Source: Erwinia sp039023475
GTDB taxonomy: Bacteria; Pseudomonadota; Gammaproteobacteria; Enterobacterales; Enterobacteriaceae
DNA: 64,000 bases
NCBI RefSeq assembly: GCF_039023475.1
Contig: NZ_JBCHVB010000005.1
Location: 241,805-305,804, forward strand
Direction: 5' to 3'
The notes beneath the pieces are model-generated. The model made no database searches. It saw nothing but the letters and a program-made list of their open reading frames with translations, and was not told where the DNA came from. This document shows positions 35,986 to 44,907 of this stretch, in pieces. Both the position numbers and the translations under genes were made by a program. Numbering within the stretch: position 1 is the first letter of the stretch; every line of letters starts with the position of its first letter.

Positions 35986-36068
35986 GAATTCTCGCTCTGT
36001 TGGGAGGAGCCAGTCACTGCTGGCGTCGCATTGCTATAGCCTGAGGCAATTCCCCGGTCACGTCAAAT

Positions 36069-39000
36069 TCACTTCTCGCGCTTTTCGCGAGGCTTGCGTA
36101 GCACTTCATCAATCTCAGGATGATCGAGCGGCCCGGAGATACGGTAGCGCAGCAGCGAAATTTTATTCCAGAGAGGCCCCAGTACCTTGCTGGCGGCAAA
36201 GACCGCAGCCCCGACCACAGGATTAACCGCAAACGCCGTCGCCACACCAACCGTTGCCGAGAGCGCGGGCGCAACGGTCGCTTCGATGTCAACCTGGCGT
36301 TTGACCAGATCCATCTTACCCTTCATGGTTATGTCAGCTTCCAGCCCATCCACCAGCAGATTGTCCGTGCGCATAATGCCTTTTTCGATCCAGGCAGTGC
36401 CGGTAATGGAGTCGAAGTAAAAGCCCTGACTGAAGGTATCGCTGAAGTCGAGCCGGAGTTTACGCAGCAGCGCATCGAAGCTCACCAGGCGCAGTAACTG
36501 TCCCGCCCGCCCGGTATTAACGTCGGCGATATGCCCGCTGCCGAATGCGGTCTTCAGGACGCCGCTAAGCGTTTCTTCCGAAGGCTGCCACGGTGCAGAC
36601 TGCCAGTGAAGATCGTAATCCACCTTAAAAGAGGCATCGCGGAGCGGCGTGCTGAGGCCGAACCACCCGGCGGCATCGCTGACACTTTTGCCGCTCAGGA
36701 CGCCTTTAAGCGCCGTCCGCTGGGCGTCCGGGCGGTTCACCCACTCACCATCAAGGGTAAGACGCGCACTGCCGGTATCTATCAGGCCATTTTCTAACTT
36801 CAGCGTATCGCTGGCAGGCGTCAGATTGGCGCTTATCCGGCCAAACTTCTGCCCGCGAAGCCAGCATTCGTCACAGAGCAGATTAAGGGCTGGCCAGCCG
36901 CTGAAGTCGATGCTGGTGGCTTCAGCCGGTAAAGGCAGGGCGTCCTTAGCGGATGGCCACTGCGGGTTGTAATAAAGGTACTTAAAGTGGGCCGCCCATG
37001 GCGAACGGCGCGGCAGCGTCAGCGTGCCGTCGATTTCTCTCCCTTTCAGCCGGATGTTCGTCTCACCAGACATCGCCTGGCTGAGCGTTGCGTCCAGATC
37101 GCGCCACTGTTGTCCTCCGAGCGTTAGCGCCGGGGTACGGACCCTGAGAGTGCCGGGGATAAATGCTTTGCCGCTTTCCAGCTGTCCGCTGCCGCTCCCT
37201 TCACCGGCGCTGAATAAGCCCAGCAGAGCTTCTCCGTCTATCGGGGGCAGATTGAGTATCATCCCGCTTTCATCCGGCAAAGGCGGCGTCTGCTTAGCGT
37301 CGTTTTCCCAGATACCGCGATCGATTCTCAACTGTTTACCCAGCAGCCAGCGGCTGTTGAAGCGGTGGGTTTTCGCCAGCGCACCGCTCAGCGTAAAGGC
37401 GTCCAGGTCTCCTTTAACAGAAGCCCGGATTGGTAAAGAGGCTCCCTGATTTTTACCTAATGGAGAGGGTAAGCGACTACTTACATTTTTCAGATCGCCG
37501 TCCAGATCAACCTGATAATTTGCGCCGCCCTCAGGGGGAAGCGCAATGCTGACGTGGCTTTGCCAGCTTGCGCTGCCGTCCAGCTTCGCCCGCACCGCCG
37601 CAGGAATCACGGGCATGGCTGCCGGCCGCCAGTTTCCTTTGATATCAACGCCAATCTGATAGTTCTTCACTTCCTCTTTGGTATTGAAGCTGACATCGAT
37701 GGGTTGACCGAACCAGCTGGCGCTGAGCGGCCCGCTTTGCAGATCACCATTATCGTAGGTGAAGCGGCCATTCAGATTCTGGAGGGTACTTTCCAGCGGC
37801 TTGATGAACAGCGAATTGTTATGGAGGTTAACATCACCCGTCGCCCGTACCTGCTCACCGTCCAGCGGGATATTAAGATGTAAGTGACCACCCACATCGC
37901 CGCCAATCTGTAGCTGCTCCAGCGCGGCGCCAAGCGACGATTTCAGCGGGGTCTGGTTGAAATAGTCCGCCACCTCATGACCCGCACCGCGCACATCACC
38001 ATCGACGATCAGCTTTTCTTTCAGGTAGTCAGGAATGGCCACCGAAATATCCCGGCCTTGCACCTTGCCCAGCTTCGCATCATCCGTTTTCATCCAGAGG
38101 CCGTCGTTGATAAAGTTCAGGTTAATGTCGAAGTTTTCAATCGCCGGCCAGCCGGGCTGAAACTGATAGGTTGCCTGCTTCAGCGGCACCCAGACCTGAA
38201 ACATGCCATCGTTGTGTTTAAACGGGAAAAGCTGAGGATTTCCGGCAAAAAGCAGGGTGGCATCCCTGACCTGGCCGCCTTTGATTGCGCCGCTCAGGTA
38301 ATCCACCAGCGAGGTGCCCATCAGAGGTTCGGGGAAATAGCGCCAGGCATCACCCGCATCGGTGACGTTAATACCCGCGAGAATATCAAGCCGCGGCGCC
38401 TCTCCTTCCTTCTGAGTCCAGTTGAAATCGCCCTTTGCCCGTAAAGAGCGTGCCTTAACGTCCAGCTGCTCGCCGCTCAGATTCAGGCGCCCCTCTGCGT
38501 TTTGCCAGCGAATAGCGCCGCTGGCCTGCTGGATTTCCAGCGGCGCGCGAAACATGCTGCCATACGGCAGGCTGGCATCATTGAGATTGAAATCGAGGCG
38601 GCCATCGGCAGCACCGCCGGAAAGCGAACCGCTAAAGTGCTGCATACCCGGCAGCACTTCCCAGTGCTTCCAGCTTATATCTTTCCAGCGCGCGTGAAAG
38701 CGACTGAGCGCCGGCTGACCGAGCGGAACGTCCACCGCCAGCGCTTCCAGCCGCCCTCCAGGCTGTAAGGCGCGCCAGTTATCCAGCAGTTCCGGGCTGA
38801 GTTTGGCGAAAAGCGGGATCAGCGGGTCGAGGCGTTCAATATCCAGATTCGTGGCGCGAACGCGCACCTCTTCCGCGCCCGGCGTCCCCTTGCCGGGCAG
38901 CCACAGCAGGGAAAACTGCCCATCGGGCCAGGCGTGGCCGTCGGTGACCAGGTTAGTTTGCGGCAGGTGAATGCGCCAGCCCTGCTGGTAGCGGGCTACG

Positions 39001-39863
39001 TGGGCGGTGACGTTATCCACGGCCAGCGTATGCGTCTGCCGGTCTCCCTGCCAACTTGCGCCGCCCTTTTTCAGCAGAATATCGCCATCGTGGATCTGAC
39101 CTTCTTTCAGGCTCATCCAGGCCGCCAGGCTGAAACGGGCGCGTTCGAGGCTGGTATTGTCACGCATCCACTGGCCCAGCCAGGGGCGCACGTCCACATC
39201 ATCGGCCTGCATCCAGACCCGACCGGTGTCGAGATAGCCGTTGCTGTCGCTTAAATCCAGACGAACCTGCACCTCGCCATGCTGTCCCGTCAGGCTGGAT
39301 AGATTGACTACGCCCTCGGCTCGGTGGCGGGTTTCCTCATTCAGCCAGGTCAGCTGCGGGATAGCCAGCAGGCTACGCTGTCCCGAAGGCGTCAAAAAGC
39401 GGATCTGGCTGTCGCGCAAATCGAAATGATCAAACTGACGGAGGAAGAGATCGCTGAACTGGCCTGGTTCAAGCTGCACTTTATTGCCTTCACCCGAGAT
39501 GAGCGGCGTCGTTGTCAGCAGGTCAAGCTGGTAAAAGGTGAGATCGCGGAACTGCCAGCGCCAGTGAAGCAGCGACTGCCAGATATCCAGCGCCAGTGAA
39601 ATGCGACCGACTTTTAACGCCCCTTTATCCTTCAGATCGACGGCCAGATCGTTAATCTCCAGCACCGGACCGAAATTTTCCCAGCGGCCATGCAGCGCGC
39701 TGGCCCGGATCGGGACGCCCGACGAAGCGGAGATTTGCTGAAGCAGAGGTTCGCGCCAGCTATTCATATGCGGCATTACCAGACGCAGCCCGCTGACCAG
39801 TAGCGCAATAATGACCACAGTTATTGCGCCAGCCAGCAGCAGAACCCTTGGCAGTTGCCTCAC
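36069..39863 (-). CDS. yhdP: AsmA-like intermembrane phospholipid transport protein YhdP
   Basis: YhdP, with TamB and YdbH, carries phospholipids from the inner to the outer membrane along a long hydrophobic beta-groove. I chose the GTG at 39863, preceded by AAGGAGAGGGAA, because it gives the conserved start (V/M)RQLPRVLLLAG and 1264 residues, near the E. coli length; the upstream ATG at 39902 adds 13 unconserved residues. One transmembrane helix (about 4-27) precedes more than a thousand residues of AsmA-type beta repeats and a C-terminal GVATAFAVNPVVGAAVFAAS segment. Confidence 0.94.
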   Translation of the reverse strand: MRQLPRVLLLAGAITVVIIALLVSGLRLVMPHMNSWREPLLQQISASSGVPIRASALHGRWENFGPVLEINDLAVDLKDKGALKVGRISLALDIWQSLLHWRWQFRDLTFYQLDLLTTTPLISGEGNKVQLEPGQFSDLFLRQFDHFDLRDSQIRFLTPSGQRSLLAIPQLTWLNEETRHRAEGVVNLSSLTGQHGEVQVRLDLSDSNGYLDTGRVWMQADDVDVRPWLGQWMRDNTSLERARFSLAAWMSLKEGQIHDGDILLKKGGASWQGDRQTHTLAVDNVTAHVARYQQGWRIHLPQTNLVTDGHAWPDGQFSLLWLPGKGTPGAEEVRVRATNLDIERLDPLIPLFAKLSPELLDNWRALQPGGRLEALAVDVPLGQPALSRFHARWKDISWKHWEVLPGMQHFSGSLSGGAADGRLDFNLNDASLPYGSMFRAPLEIQQASGAIRWQNAEGRLNLSGEQLDVKARSLRAKGDFNWTQKEGEAPRLDILAGINVTDAGDAWRYFPEPLMGTSLVDYLSGAIKGGQVRDATLLFAGNPQLFPFKHNDGMFQVWVPLKQATYQFQPGWPAIENFDINLNFINDGLWMKTDDAKLGKVQGRDISVAIPDYLKEKLIVDGDVRGAGHEVADYFNQTPLKSSLGAALEQLQIGGDVGGHLHLNIPLDGEQVRATGDVNLHNNSLFIKPLESTLQNLNGRFTYDNGDLQSGPLSASWFGQPIDVSFNTKEEVKNYQIGVDIKGNWRPAAMPVIPAAVRAKLDGSASWQSHVSIALPPEGGANYQVDLDGDLKNVSSRLPSPLGKNQGASLPIRASVKGDLDAFTLSGALAKTHRFNSRWLLGKQLRIDRGIWENDAKQTPPLPDESGMILNLPPIDGEALLGLFSAGEGSGSGQLESGKAFIPGTLRVRTPALTLGGQQWRDLDATLSQAMSGETNIRLKGREIDGTLTLPRRSPWAAHFKYLYYNPQWPSAKDALPLPAEATSIDFSGWPALNLLCDECWLRGQKFGRISANLTPASDTLKLENGLIDTGSARLTLDGEWVNRPDAQRTALKGVLSGKSVSDAAGWFGLSTPLRDASFKVDYDLHWQSAPWQPSEETLSGVLKTAFGSGHIADVNTGRAGQLLRLVSFDALLRKLRLDFSDTFSQGFYFDSITGTAWIEKGIMRTDNLLVDGLEADITMKGKMDLVKRQVDIEATVAPALSATVGVATAFAVNPVVGAAVFAASKVLGPLWNKISLLRYRISGPLDHPEIDEVLRKPREKREK

Positions 39864-39908
39864 TTCCCTCTCCTTGTTATCCGCCGGGGGCGGAAGTTGC
39901 ATGCCAGA

Positions 39909-41378
39909 TTACATCATGACCACGTCGAACTGCTCCTGAGTATAGAGCGGTTCAATTTGCACTTTCACCTGCTTGCCGACGAATATTTCGACCTCGGCCA
40001 GCGCATGAGACTCCTCGGTCTTCAGCGCTTCGCCGACAGCAGGAGAAACATAGACCAGGAAGCGGTCTGAGTCATAGGCGTGATGAACGCGGACAATCTC
40101 GCGCATAATCTCATAGCAGACCGTCTCCACCGTTTTCAGCGTACCCCGTCCCTTGCAGACCGGGCAGTTATGGCAAAGCACATGCTCAATACTTTCCCGC
40201 GTACGCTTACGCGTCATCTCCACAAGGCCGAGCTGGGAGAAACCGTTGATATTGGTTTTCACGCGATCCTTGCTCAACGCCTGGTCTAACGAATGCAGTA
40301 CGCGGCGGCGATGCTCTTCATTACTCATATCAATAAAATCGATAATGATGATGCCGCCCAGATTGCGCAGCCTGAGCTGCCGGGCGATGGCCTGCGTGGC
40401 TTCGATATTGGTATTGAAGATAGTTTCGTCCAGGTTACGATGCCCCACGAAGGCGCCAGTATTGATATCAATAGTGGTCATGGCCTCCGTCTGATCGATG
40501 ATCAGGTAGCCGCCGGACTTCAGCTCAACCTTACGATCGAGCGAACGCTGAATTTCATTTTCCACGTCGAAGAGATCAAAAATGGGCTGCTTGCCGGTAT
40601 AGAGTTCCAGCTTAGCGGTCATTTCCGGGATATATTCGGCGGTGAACTCAAGCAGCTGCTCAAAGCTCTGCCGCGAGTCGATCCTGACCCGGTCAAGCGC
40701 CGCCCCCGCGAAGTCCCGCAGTATACGCTGCGACAGCGCCACCTCGCCGTAGAGGCGGCAGCGGGTCTGGTTGCGCTTTTTACGCTCAATCACCTTTGTC
40801 CAGAGCCTTTTGAGGAAGGCGGCATCGGAAGCCAGCTCCACCTCACCCACGCCTTCCGCAGCCGTACGGATAATGTAGCCGCCCAGCTCATCGCAGTAGG
40901 AAGAGACTACCTTTTTCAGACGGTCGCGCTCCGCTTCGCTTTCAATACGCTGCGAAACGCCCACGTGTGACGCTCCCGGCATAAACACCAGGTAGCGCGA
41001 TGGCAGCGTGATATCCGTCGTCAGGCGTGCGCCTTTGGTGCCCAGCGGATCTTTCACCACCTGCACCATCAGATCCTGACCCTGGCGGACCAGCTCCGAG
41101 ATATCCCGGACGATGAAGTTTTTCTTTTCATCCCGCGCGACGCATTCGGTGTGCGGCATGATATCCGAGGCGTGCAGAAAGGCCGCCTTTTCCAGGCCGA
41201 TATCAACGAAAGCGGCCTGCATGCCCGGCAGCACCCGACTGACACGGCCTTTATAAATGTTGCCGACGATGCCACGGCGCGCTTCGCGCTCAATATGGAT
41301 CTCCTGAAGAATACCGCCGACAATATAGGCCACGCGCGTTTCGGAGGGGGTGATATTAACCAGCAGTTCAGCCGTCAT
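39909..41378 (-). CDS. rng: ribonuclease G
   Basis: RNase G is an endoribonuclease that matures the 5' end of 16S rRNA and turns over some mRNAs. The 489 residues, as in E. coli, contain an S1 RNA-binding domain (about 38-128), the catalytic Asp in IIIIDFIDMSNEEHRRRV and the zinc-link CPVCKGRG that holds the dimer. The start codon lies within the end of maf (11-base overlap), so the two are coupled. Confidence 0.97.
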   Translation of the reverse strand: MTAELLVNITPSETRVAYIVGGILQEIHIEREARRGIVGNIYKGRVSRVLPGMQAAFVDIGLEKAAFLHASDIMPHTECVARDEKKNFIVRDISELVRQGQDLMVQVVKDPLGTKGARLTTDITLPSRYLVFMPGASHVGVSQRIESEAERDRLKKVVSSYCDELGGYIIRTAAEGVGEVELASDAAFLKRLWTKVIERKKRNQTRCRLYGEVALSQRILRDFAGAALDRVRIDSRQSFEQLLEFTAEYIPEMTAKLELYTGKQPIFDLFDVENEIQRSLDRKVELKSGGYLIIDQTEAMTTIDINTGAFVGHRNLDETIFNTNIEATQAIARQLRLRNLGGIIIIDFIDMSNEEHRRRVLHSLDQALSKDRVKTNINGFSQLGLVEMTRKRTRESIEHVLCHNCPVCKGRGTLKTVETVCYEIMREIVRVHHAYDSDRFLVYVSPAVGEALKTEESHALAEVEIFVGKQVKVQIEPLYTQEQFDVVMM

Positions 41379-41961
41379 GTTGATTTCTCACCTCACGCAG
41401 TGATTCGAAGTGGCTGAGTAGCTCGGCGGTTTCCACCAGTGGCAAACCGACAACGGCGTGATAGCTGCCGTTGATTTTGCGGACGAAGTTTCCACCCAGT
41501 CCCTGAATGCCGTAGCTGCCAGCTTTATCTAACGGTTCACCGCTGGCAACGTAAGCGGCAATGTCCTCAGCGGTCAGTGAGCGAAATGTCACTTCAGTGA
41601 TGGTCAGGCACTCCAGCTGCTGATGGCGATCGGCCAGCGCAACGGCGGTCATTACCCGATGGGTTTGCCCGGAAAGTTTAGCAAGCATTGCCGCCGCCGC
41701 CGCTTCGTCAGCGGGCTTCTCCAGCACTTCATTATTCAGCACGACGATGGTATCCGCGCCCAGAACCGGCAAATCACGTTCCGCTACCGCCACGCCAGCC
41801 TGCGCTTTTTCGCGTGCAAGGCGGCGAACGTAGGCCTCAGCCTCTTCGTCCGGCTGCTTTTGCTCTTCAATCTGAGTGGATAAACGTTCGAAACGCAGGC
41901 CAAGCTGCGTCAGTAATTCACGGCGGCGGGGAGAACCAGAGGCCAGATAAAGGGATACCAT
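41368..41961 (-). CDS. maf: Maf family nucleotide pyrophosphatase (dTTP/UTP)
   Basis: This protein (YhdE, MafA subfamily) hydrolyses dTTP, UTP and modified pyrimidine nucleotides to monophosphates. The N-terminal SLYLASGSPRRRELL motif, LPVLGADTIVVLNNEVLEKP and DKAGSYGIQGLGG with the catalytic residues are intact. The ATG at 41961 has AAGGA five bases upstream and gives 197 residues, the E. coli length; an ATG two codons earlier is less likely. It overlaps rng and lies eight bases after mreD. Confidence 0.95.
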   Translation of the reverse strand: MVSLYLASGSPRRRELLTQLGLRFERLSTQIEEQKQPDEEAEAYVRRLAREKAQAGVAVAERDLPVLGADTIVVLNNEVLEKPADEAAAAAMLAKLSGQTHRVMTAVALADRHQQLECLTITEVTFRSLTAEDIAAYVASGEPLDKAGSYGIQGLGGNFVRKINGSYHAVVGLPLVETAELLSHFESLREVRNQHDG

Positions 41962-41969
41962 AATCATCC

Positions 41970-42458
41970 TTATTGTACGGCAAACTGGCGACGTATTTTT
42001 CTCATCAGCAAGAAGAGCCAGGGCCAGAGAATACCGTCTATGACGCTACTCCAGAAAATTTCAGGGCGGAATGAAACATCTATTACTAAAAATTCAGCCC
42101 AGAATACGATGACGTCCATGGCCAGAGAGAGCACCATCACCATCAGCGCCTGCTGCCAGAGCGCGAGATTGCGAAACAGCTGGAATTTAAACGCCACCAG
42201 ATAAGCGACGATGCTGAGGGCCAGGGCCCGGACGCCCAGCGTCGAGCCCGAAATCAGATCCATTATAGATCCCATTACAAAGCCCGTGCCGACATTCACC
42301 CGGTGAGGGAGCGCCAGCGTCCAGTAAATCAGTATCAGCAGCAGCCAGGAGGGGCGGAACATAAAGAGCTGTTCCGGCCAGGGCATGATTTGCAAAATCA
42401 GAGCGACCAGAAACGAAAGCCAGATGACCCAGCGTCCGTGGCTGCGATAGCTACTCAA
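41970..42458 (-). CDS. mreD: rod shape-determining protein MreD
   Basis: MreD is the integral membrane subunit of the elongasome with MreB, MreC and RodA. The 162 residues contain five or six predicted transmembrane helices, starting VIWLSFLVALILQIMPWP. The start overlaps the mreC stop by four bases. Length equals the E. coli protein. Confidence 0.96.
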   Translation of the reverse strand: MSSYRSHGRWVIWLSFLVALILQIMPWPEQLFMFRPSWLLLILIYWTLALPHRVNVGTGFVMGSIMDLISGSTLGVRALALSIVAYLVAFKFQLFRNLALWQQALMVMVLSLAMDVIVFWAEFLVIDVSFRPEIFWSSVIDGILWPWLFLLMRKIRRQFAVQ

Positions 42459-43483
42459 GGCTGGCCTCCAGACGGAGATAGCGCGGGTGCGTTCTGGACC
42501 GGCTGACCGGCTGACGGCGCGCTGCCGTTACCCGGCAACGATGACGGCGCGGGTGGGCCCATCAGTTCACCAGCGGCTGGCAGCACCTGTGGCATCATCT
42601 GCATCAGGCGCTCATTAGCGACGCGGTGCACCTCACCCGGCGCCATCGGCATCAGGCCATTACGATCGGCGCCCCACAGCAGCAGCAGGTAACGCAGGCG
42701 CTGAAGGCCAGCGGTGGGGCGTGCCTGGATCACGGTATAGGCCCGCTGCGTATCCAGCTTGACGGAGGTGACCACGCCTACCGGGTAACCTTCAGGGAAG
42801 CGGCCGCCGAGGCCGGAGGTGACCAGCACGTCGCCCGAGCGGATATCGGTATTGCCCGGTAAATGTTCCAGCTGCAGATCTTCCGCACAGCCGTTACCAG
42901 CGGCAATGACGCGGATATCATTTCTTAATACCTGGATAGGCAACGCATGAGAGGAGTCGCAAATCAGCATCACGCGGCTGGTGATTTTTCCGACGGCGAC
43001 TACCTGGCCAACCACGCCTTTATCGCTGATCACCGGCTGGCCTTCGTACACGCCGCTCAGGCTGCCTTTATCAATCACAACCTGATCGGTATAAGGATCG
43101 GTTCCCGTTGAAATGACCTGGGTAACCATTTTCTGCTCATCCTGACGCAGCGGCGAGCCAAGAAGCTCGCGCAGGCGGGCGTTCTCCTGCCTGAACTGGC
43201 CCAGCATCAGCAGTTCGCTGTTTTTCAGTATCAGTTCACGATGAAGAGCGGTATTTTCCCGCGCCAGCTGCTGGCGGGAGGCGAGCGTTTCAGACACGCT
43301 GTCCAGAATTTGACGTGGCCCGTTGGCCAGAAAATAGAATGGGCTGACCGCCGTATCCATATAGGTGCGAATTTTGGTGAAAGCGCCCATCCGGCTATCG
43401 GCAACGATGACGCCTATTGCCACAATAACCGCTAAAAATAAGCGTAACTGCAGGGAGGGACCCCTGCTGAAGATTGGCTTCAT
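42455..43483 (-). CDS. mreC: rod shape-determining protein MreC
   Basis: MreC links cytoplasmic MreB to periplasmic penicillin-binding proteins. The 342 residues have a short cytoplasmic N-terminus, one transmembrane helix (about 12-29), a coiled coil (about 65-105, with NTALHRELILKNSELLMLGQ) and two beta-barrel domains. The C-terminal tail is disordered, Pro/Gly/Ser-rich and shorter than the tail of the 367-residue E. coli protein. It follows mreB by 63 bases and overlaps mreD. Confidence 0.96.
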   Translation of the reverse strand: MKPIFSRGPSLQLRLFLAVIVAIGVIVADSRMGAFTKIRTYMDTAVSPFYFLANGPRQILDSVSETLASRQQLARENTALHRELILKNSELLMLGQFRQENARLRELLGSPLRQDEQKMVTQVISTGTDPYTDQVVIDKGSLSGVYEGQPVISDKGVVGQVVAVGKITSRVMLICDSSHALPIQVLRNDIRVIAAGNGCAEDLQLEHLPGNTDIRSGDVLVTSGLGGRFPEGYPVGVVTSVKLDTQRAYTVIQARPTAGLQRLRYLLLLWGADRNGLMPMAPGEVHRVANERLMQMMPQVLPAAGELMGPPAPSSLPGNGSAPSAGQPVQNAPALSPSGGQP

Positions 43484-43546
43484 AAACTCGGCGTTATCCT
43501 CGACATCATGAACAGGAGCGCAGCGTTCCCCGCGCTCCCTGGCAAA

Positions 43547-44590
43547 TTATTCTTCGCTGAACAAATCGCCGCCGTGCATGTCGATCATTTCCAACGCTTT
43601 ACCGCCTCCGCGAGCCACGCAGGTCAGCGGATCTTCGGCGACCACAACCGGAATGCCGGTTTCTTCCATCAGCAGGCGATCGAGGTTGCGCAGCAGAGCG
43701 CCACCGCCGGTCAGTACCATACCGCGTTCAGAGATATCCGATGCCAGTTCAGGCGGACACTGCTCAAGGGCAACCATCACCGCGCTGACGATGCCGGTCA
43801 GCGGCTCCTGAAGCGCTTCCAGAATTTCATTCGAATTCAGGGTAAAGCCGCGAGGCACGCCTTCAGCCAGGTTACGACCACGCACTTCAATTTCGCGCAC
43901 TTCGTCGCCCGGATACGCGGAGCCGATTTCATGCTTGATGCGCTCAGCGGTCGCTTCACCAATCAGAGAACCGTAGTTACGGCGCACATAATTAATGATG
44001 GCTTCATCGAAACGGTCACCGCCAATACGCACGGAGGAGGAGTAAACCACCCCATTCAGAGAGATCACCGCCACTTCCGTTGTGCCGCCACCGATATCAA
44101 CGACCATCGAGCCCGTCGCTTCGGAAACCGGTAAACCAGCGCCAATAGCCGCCGCCATCGGTTCCTCGATCAGGAACACTTCGCGAGCGCCTGCGCCCTG
44201 TGCGGACTCACGAATGGCACGTCGTTCAACCTGGGTGGCGCCAACCGGTACGCAGACCAGCACGCGCGGGCTTGGCCGCATGAAACTGTTGCTGTGAACC
44301 TGCTTGATAAAATGCTGAAGCATTTTTTCAGTGACGAAGAAATCGGCGATCACGCCATCTTTCATCGGACGAATGGCGGCGATATTCCCTGGGGTACGTC
44401 CCAGCATCTGTTTTGCATCATGACCGACGGCCGCTACGCTCTTTGGGGAACCGGCACGATCCTGACGAATGGCAACCACAGAAGGCTCATTCAGAACGAT
44501 GCCCTGCCCTTTCACGTAAATCAGGGTATTGGCTGTACCCAGGTCGATGGACAAGTCGTTGGAAAACATGCCACGAAATTTTTTAAACAT
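43547..44590 (-). CDS. mreB: rod shape-determining actin MreB
   Basis: MreB is the bacterial actin that organises lateral wall synthesis. The 347 residues are complete: MFKKFRGMFSNDLSIDLGTANT with the N-terminal membrane-binding helix and phosphate-1 loop, DIGGGTTEVAVISL as phosphate-2 loop and LTGGGALLRNLDRLL as the adenosine motif. It is first in the mreBCD operon, which continues to maf, rng, yhdP and tldD. Confidence 0.99.
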   Translation of the reverse strand: MFKKFRGMFSNDLSIDLGTANTLIYVKGQGIVLNEPSVVAIRQDRAGSPKSVAAVGHDAKQMLGRTPGNIAAIRPMKDGVIADFFVTEKMLQHFIKQVHSNSFMRPSPRVLVCVPVGATQVERRAIRESAQGAGAREVFLIEEPMAAAIGAGLPVSEATGSMVVDIGGGTTEVAVISLNGVVYSSSVRIGGDRFDEAIINYVRRNYGSLIGEATAERIKHEIGSAYPGDEVREIEVRGRNLAEGVPRGFTLNSNEILEALQEPLTGIVSAVMVALEQCPPELASDISERGMVLTGGGALLRNLDRLLMEETGIPVVVAEDPLTCVARGGGKALEMIDMHGGDLFSEE

Positions 44591-44907
44591 ACTAAAGGAT
44601 AATCCTGCAAGCTGGGGGCGGAATTTAAAAATCCGCTTACTTTACCAACCACGCGAAGCAGCGACAAGGCGCAAAAACGTTCTACTCCGGTGAAAAAACA
44701 CGCCATTTTATGCCCGTCTCCTCCATCCTTCCATCTGCGTCGGGCAAAAAGCCCGAATTCAGGCTCTGCGCCGTCAATTCAGGACGGAAACGCGAAAATA
44801 GCGCACATTAAATTTTACATTTTAAGGGGCCCCTGGCGCACAGAGACAACCTTAGCCGGCACCACAGCCGCGCGGCCATTCTACGTCAAATATGGCTTAA
44901 CGGCAGA
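44591..44907. other. csrD-mreB intergenic region
   Basis: These 317 bases lie between two leftward genes. By position they hold the end of csrD transcription and the mreB promoters and leader. I see no gene and no clear intrinsic terminator. Confidence 0.45.
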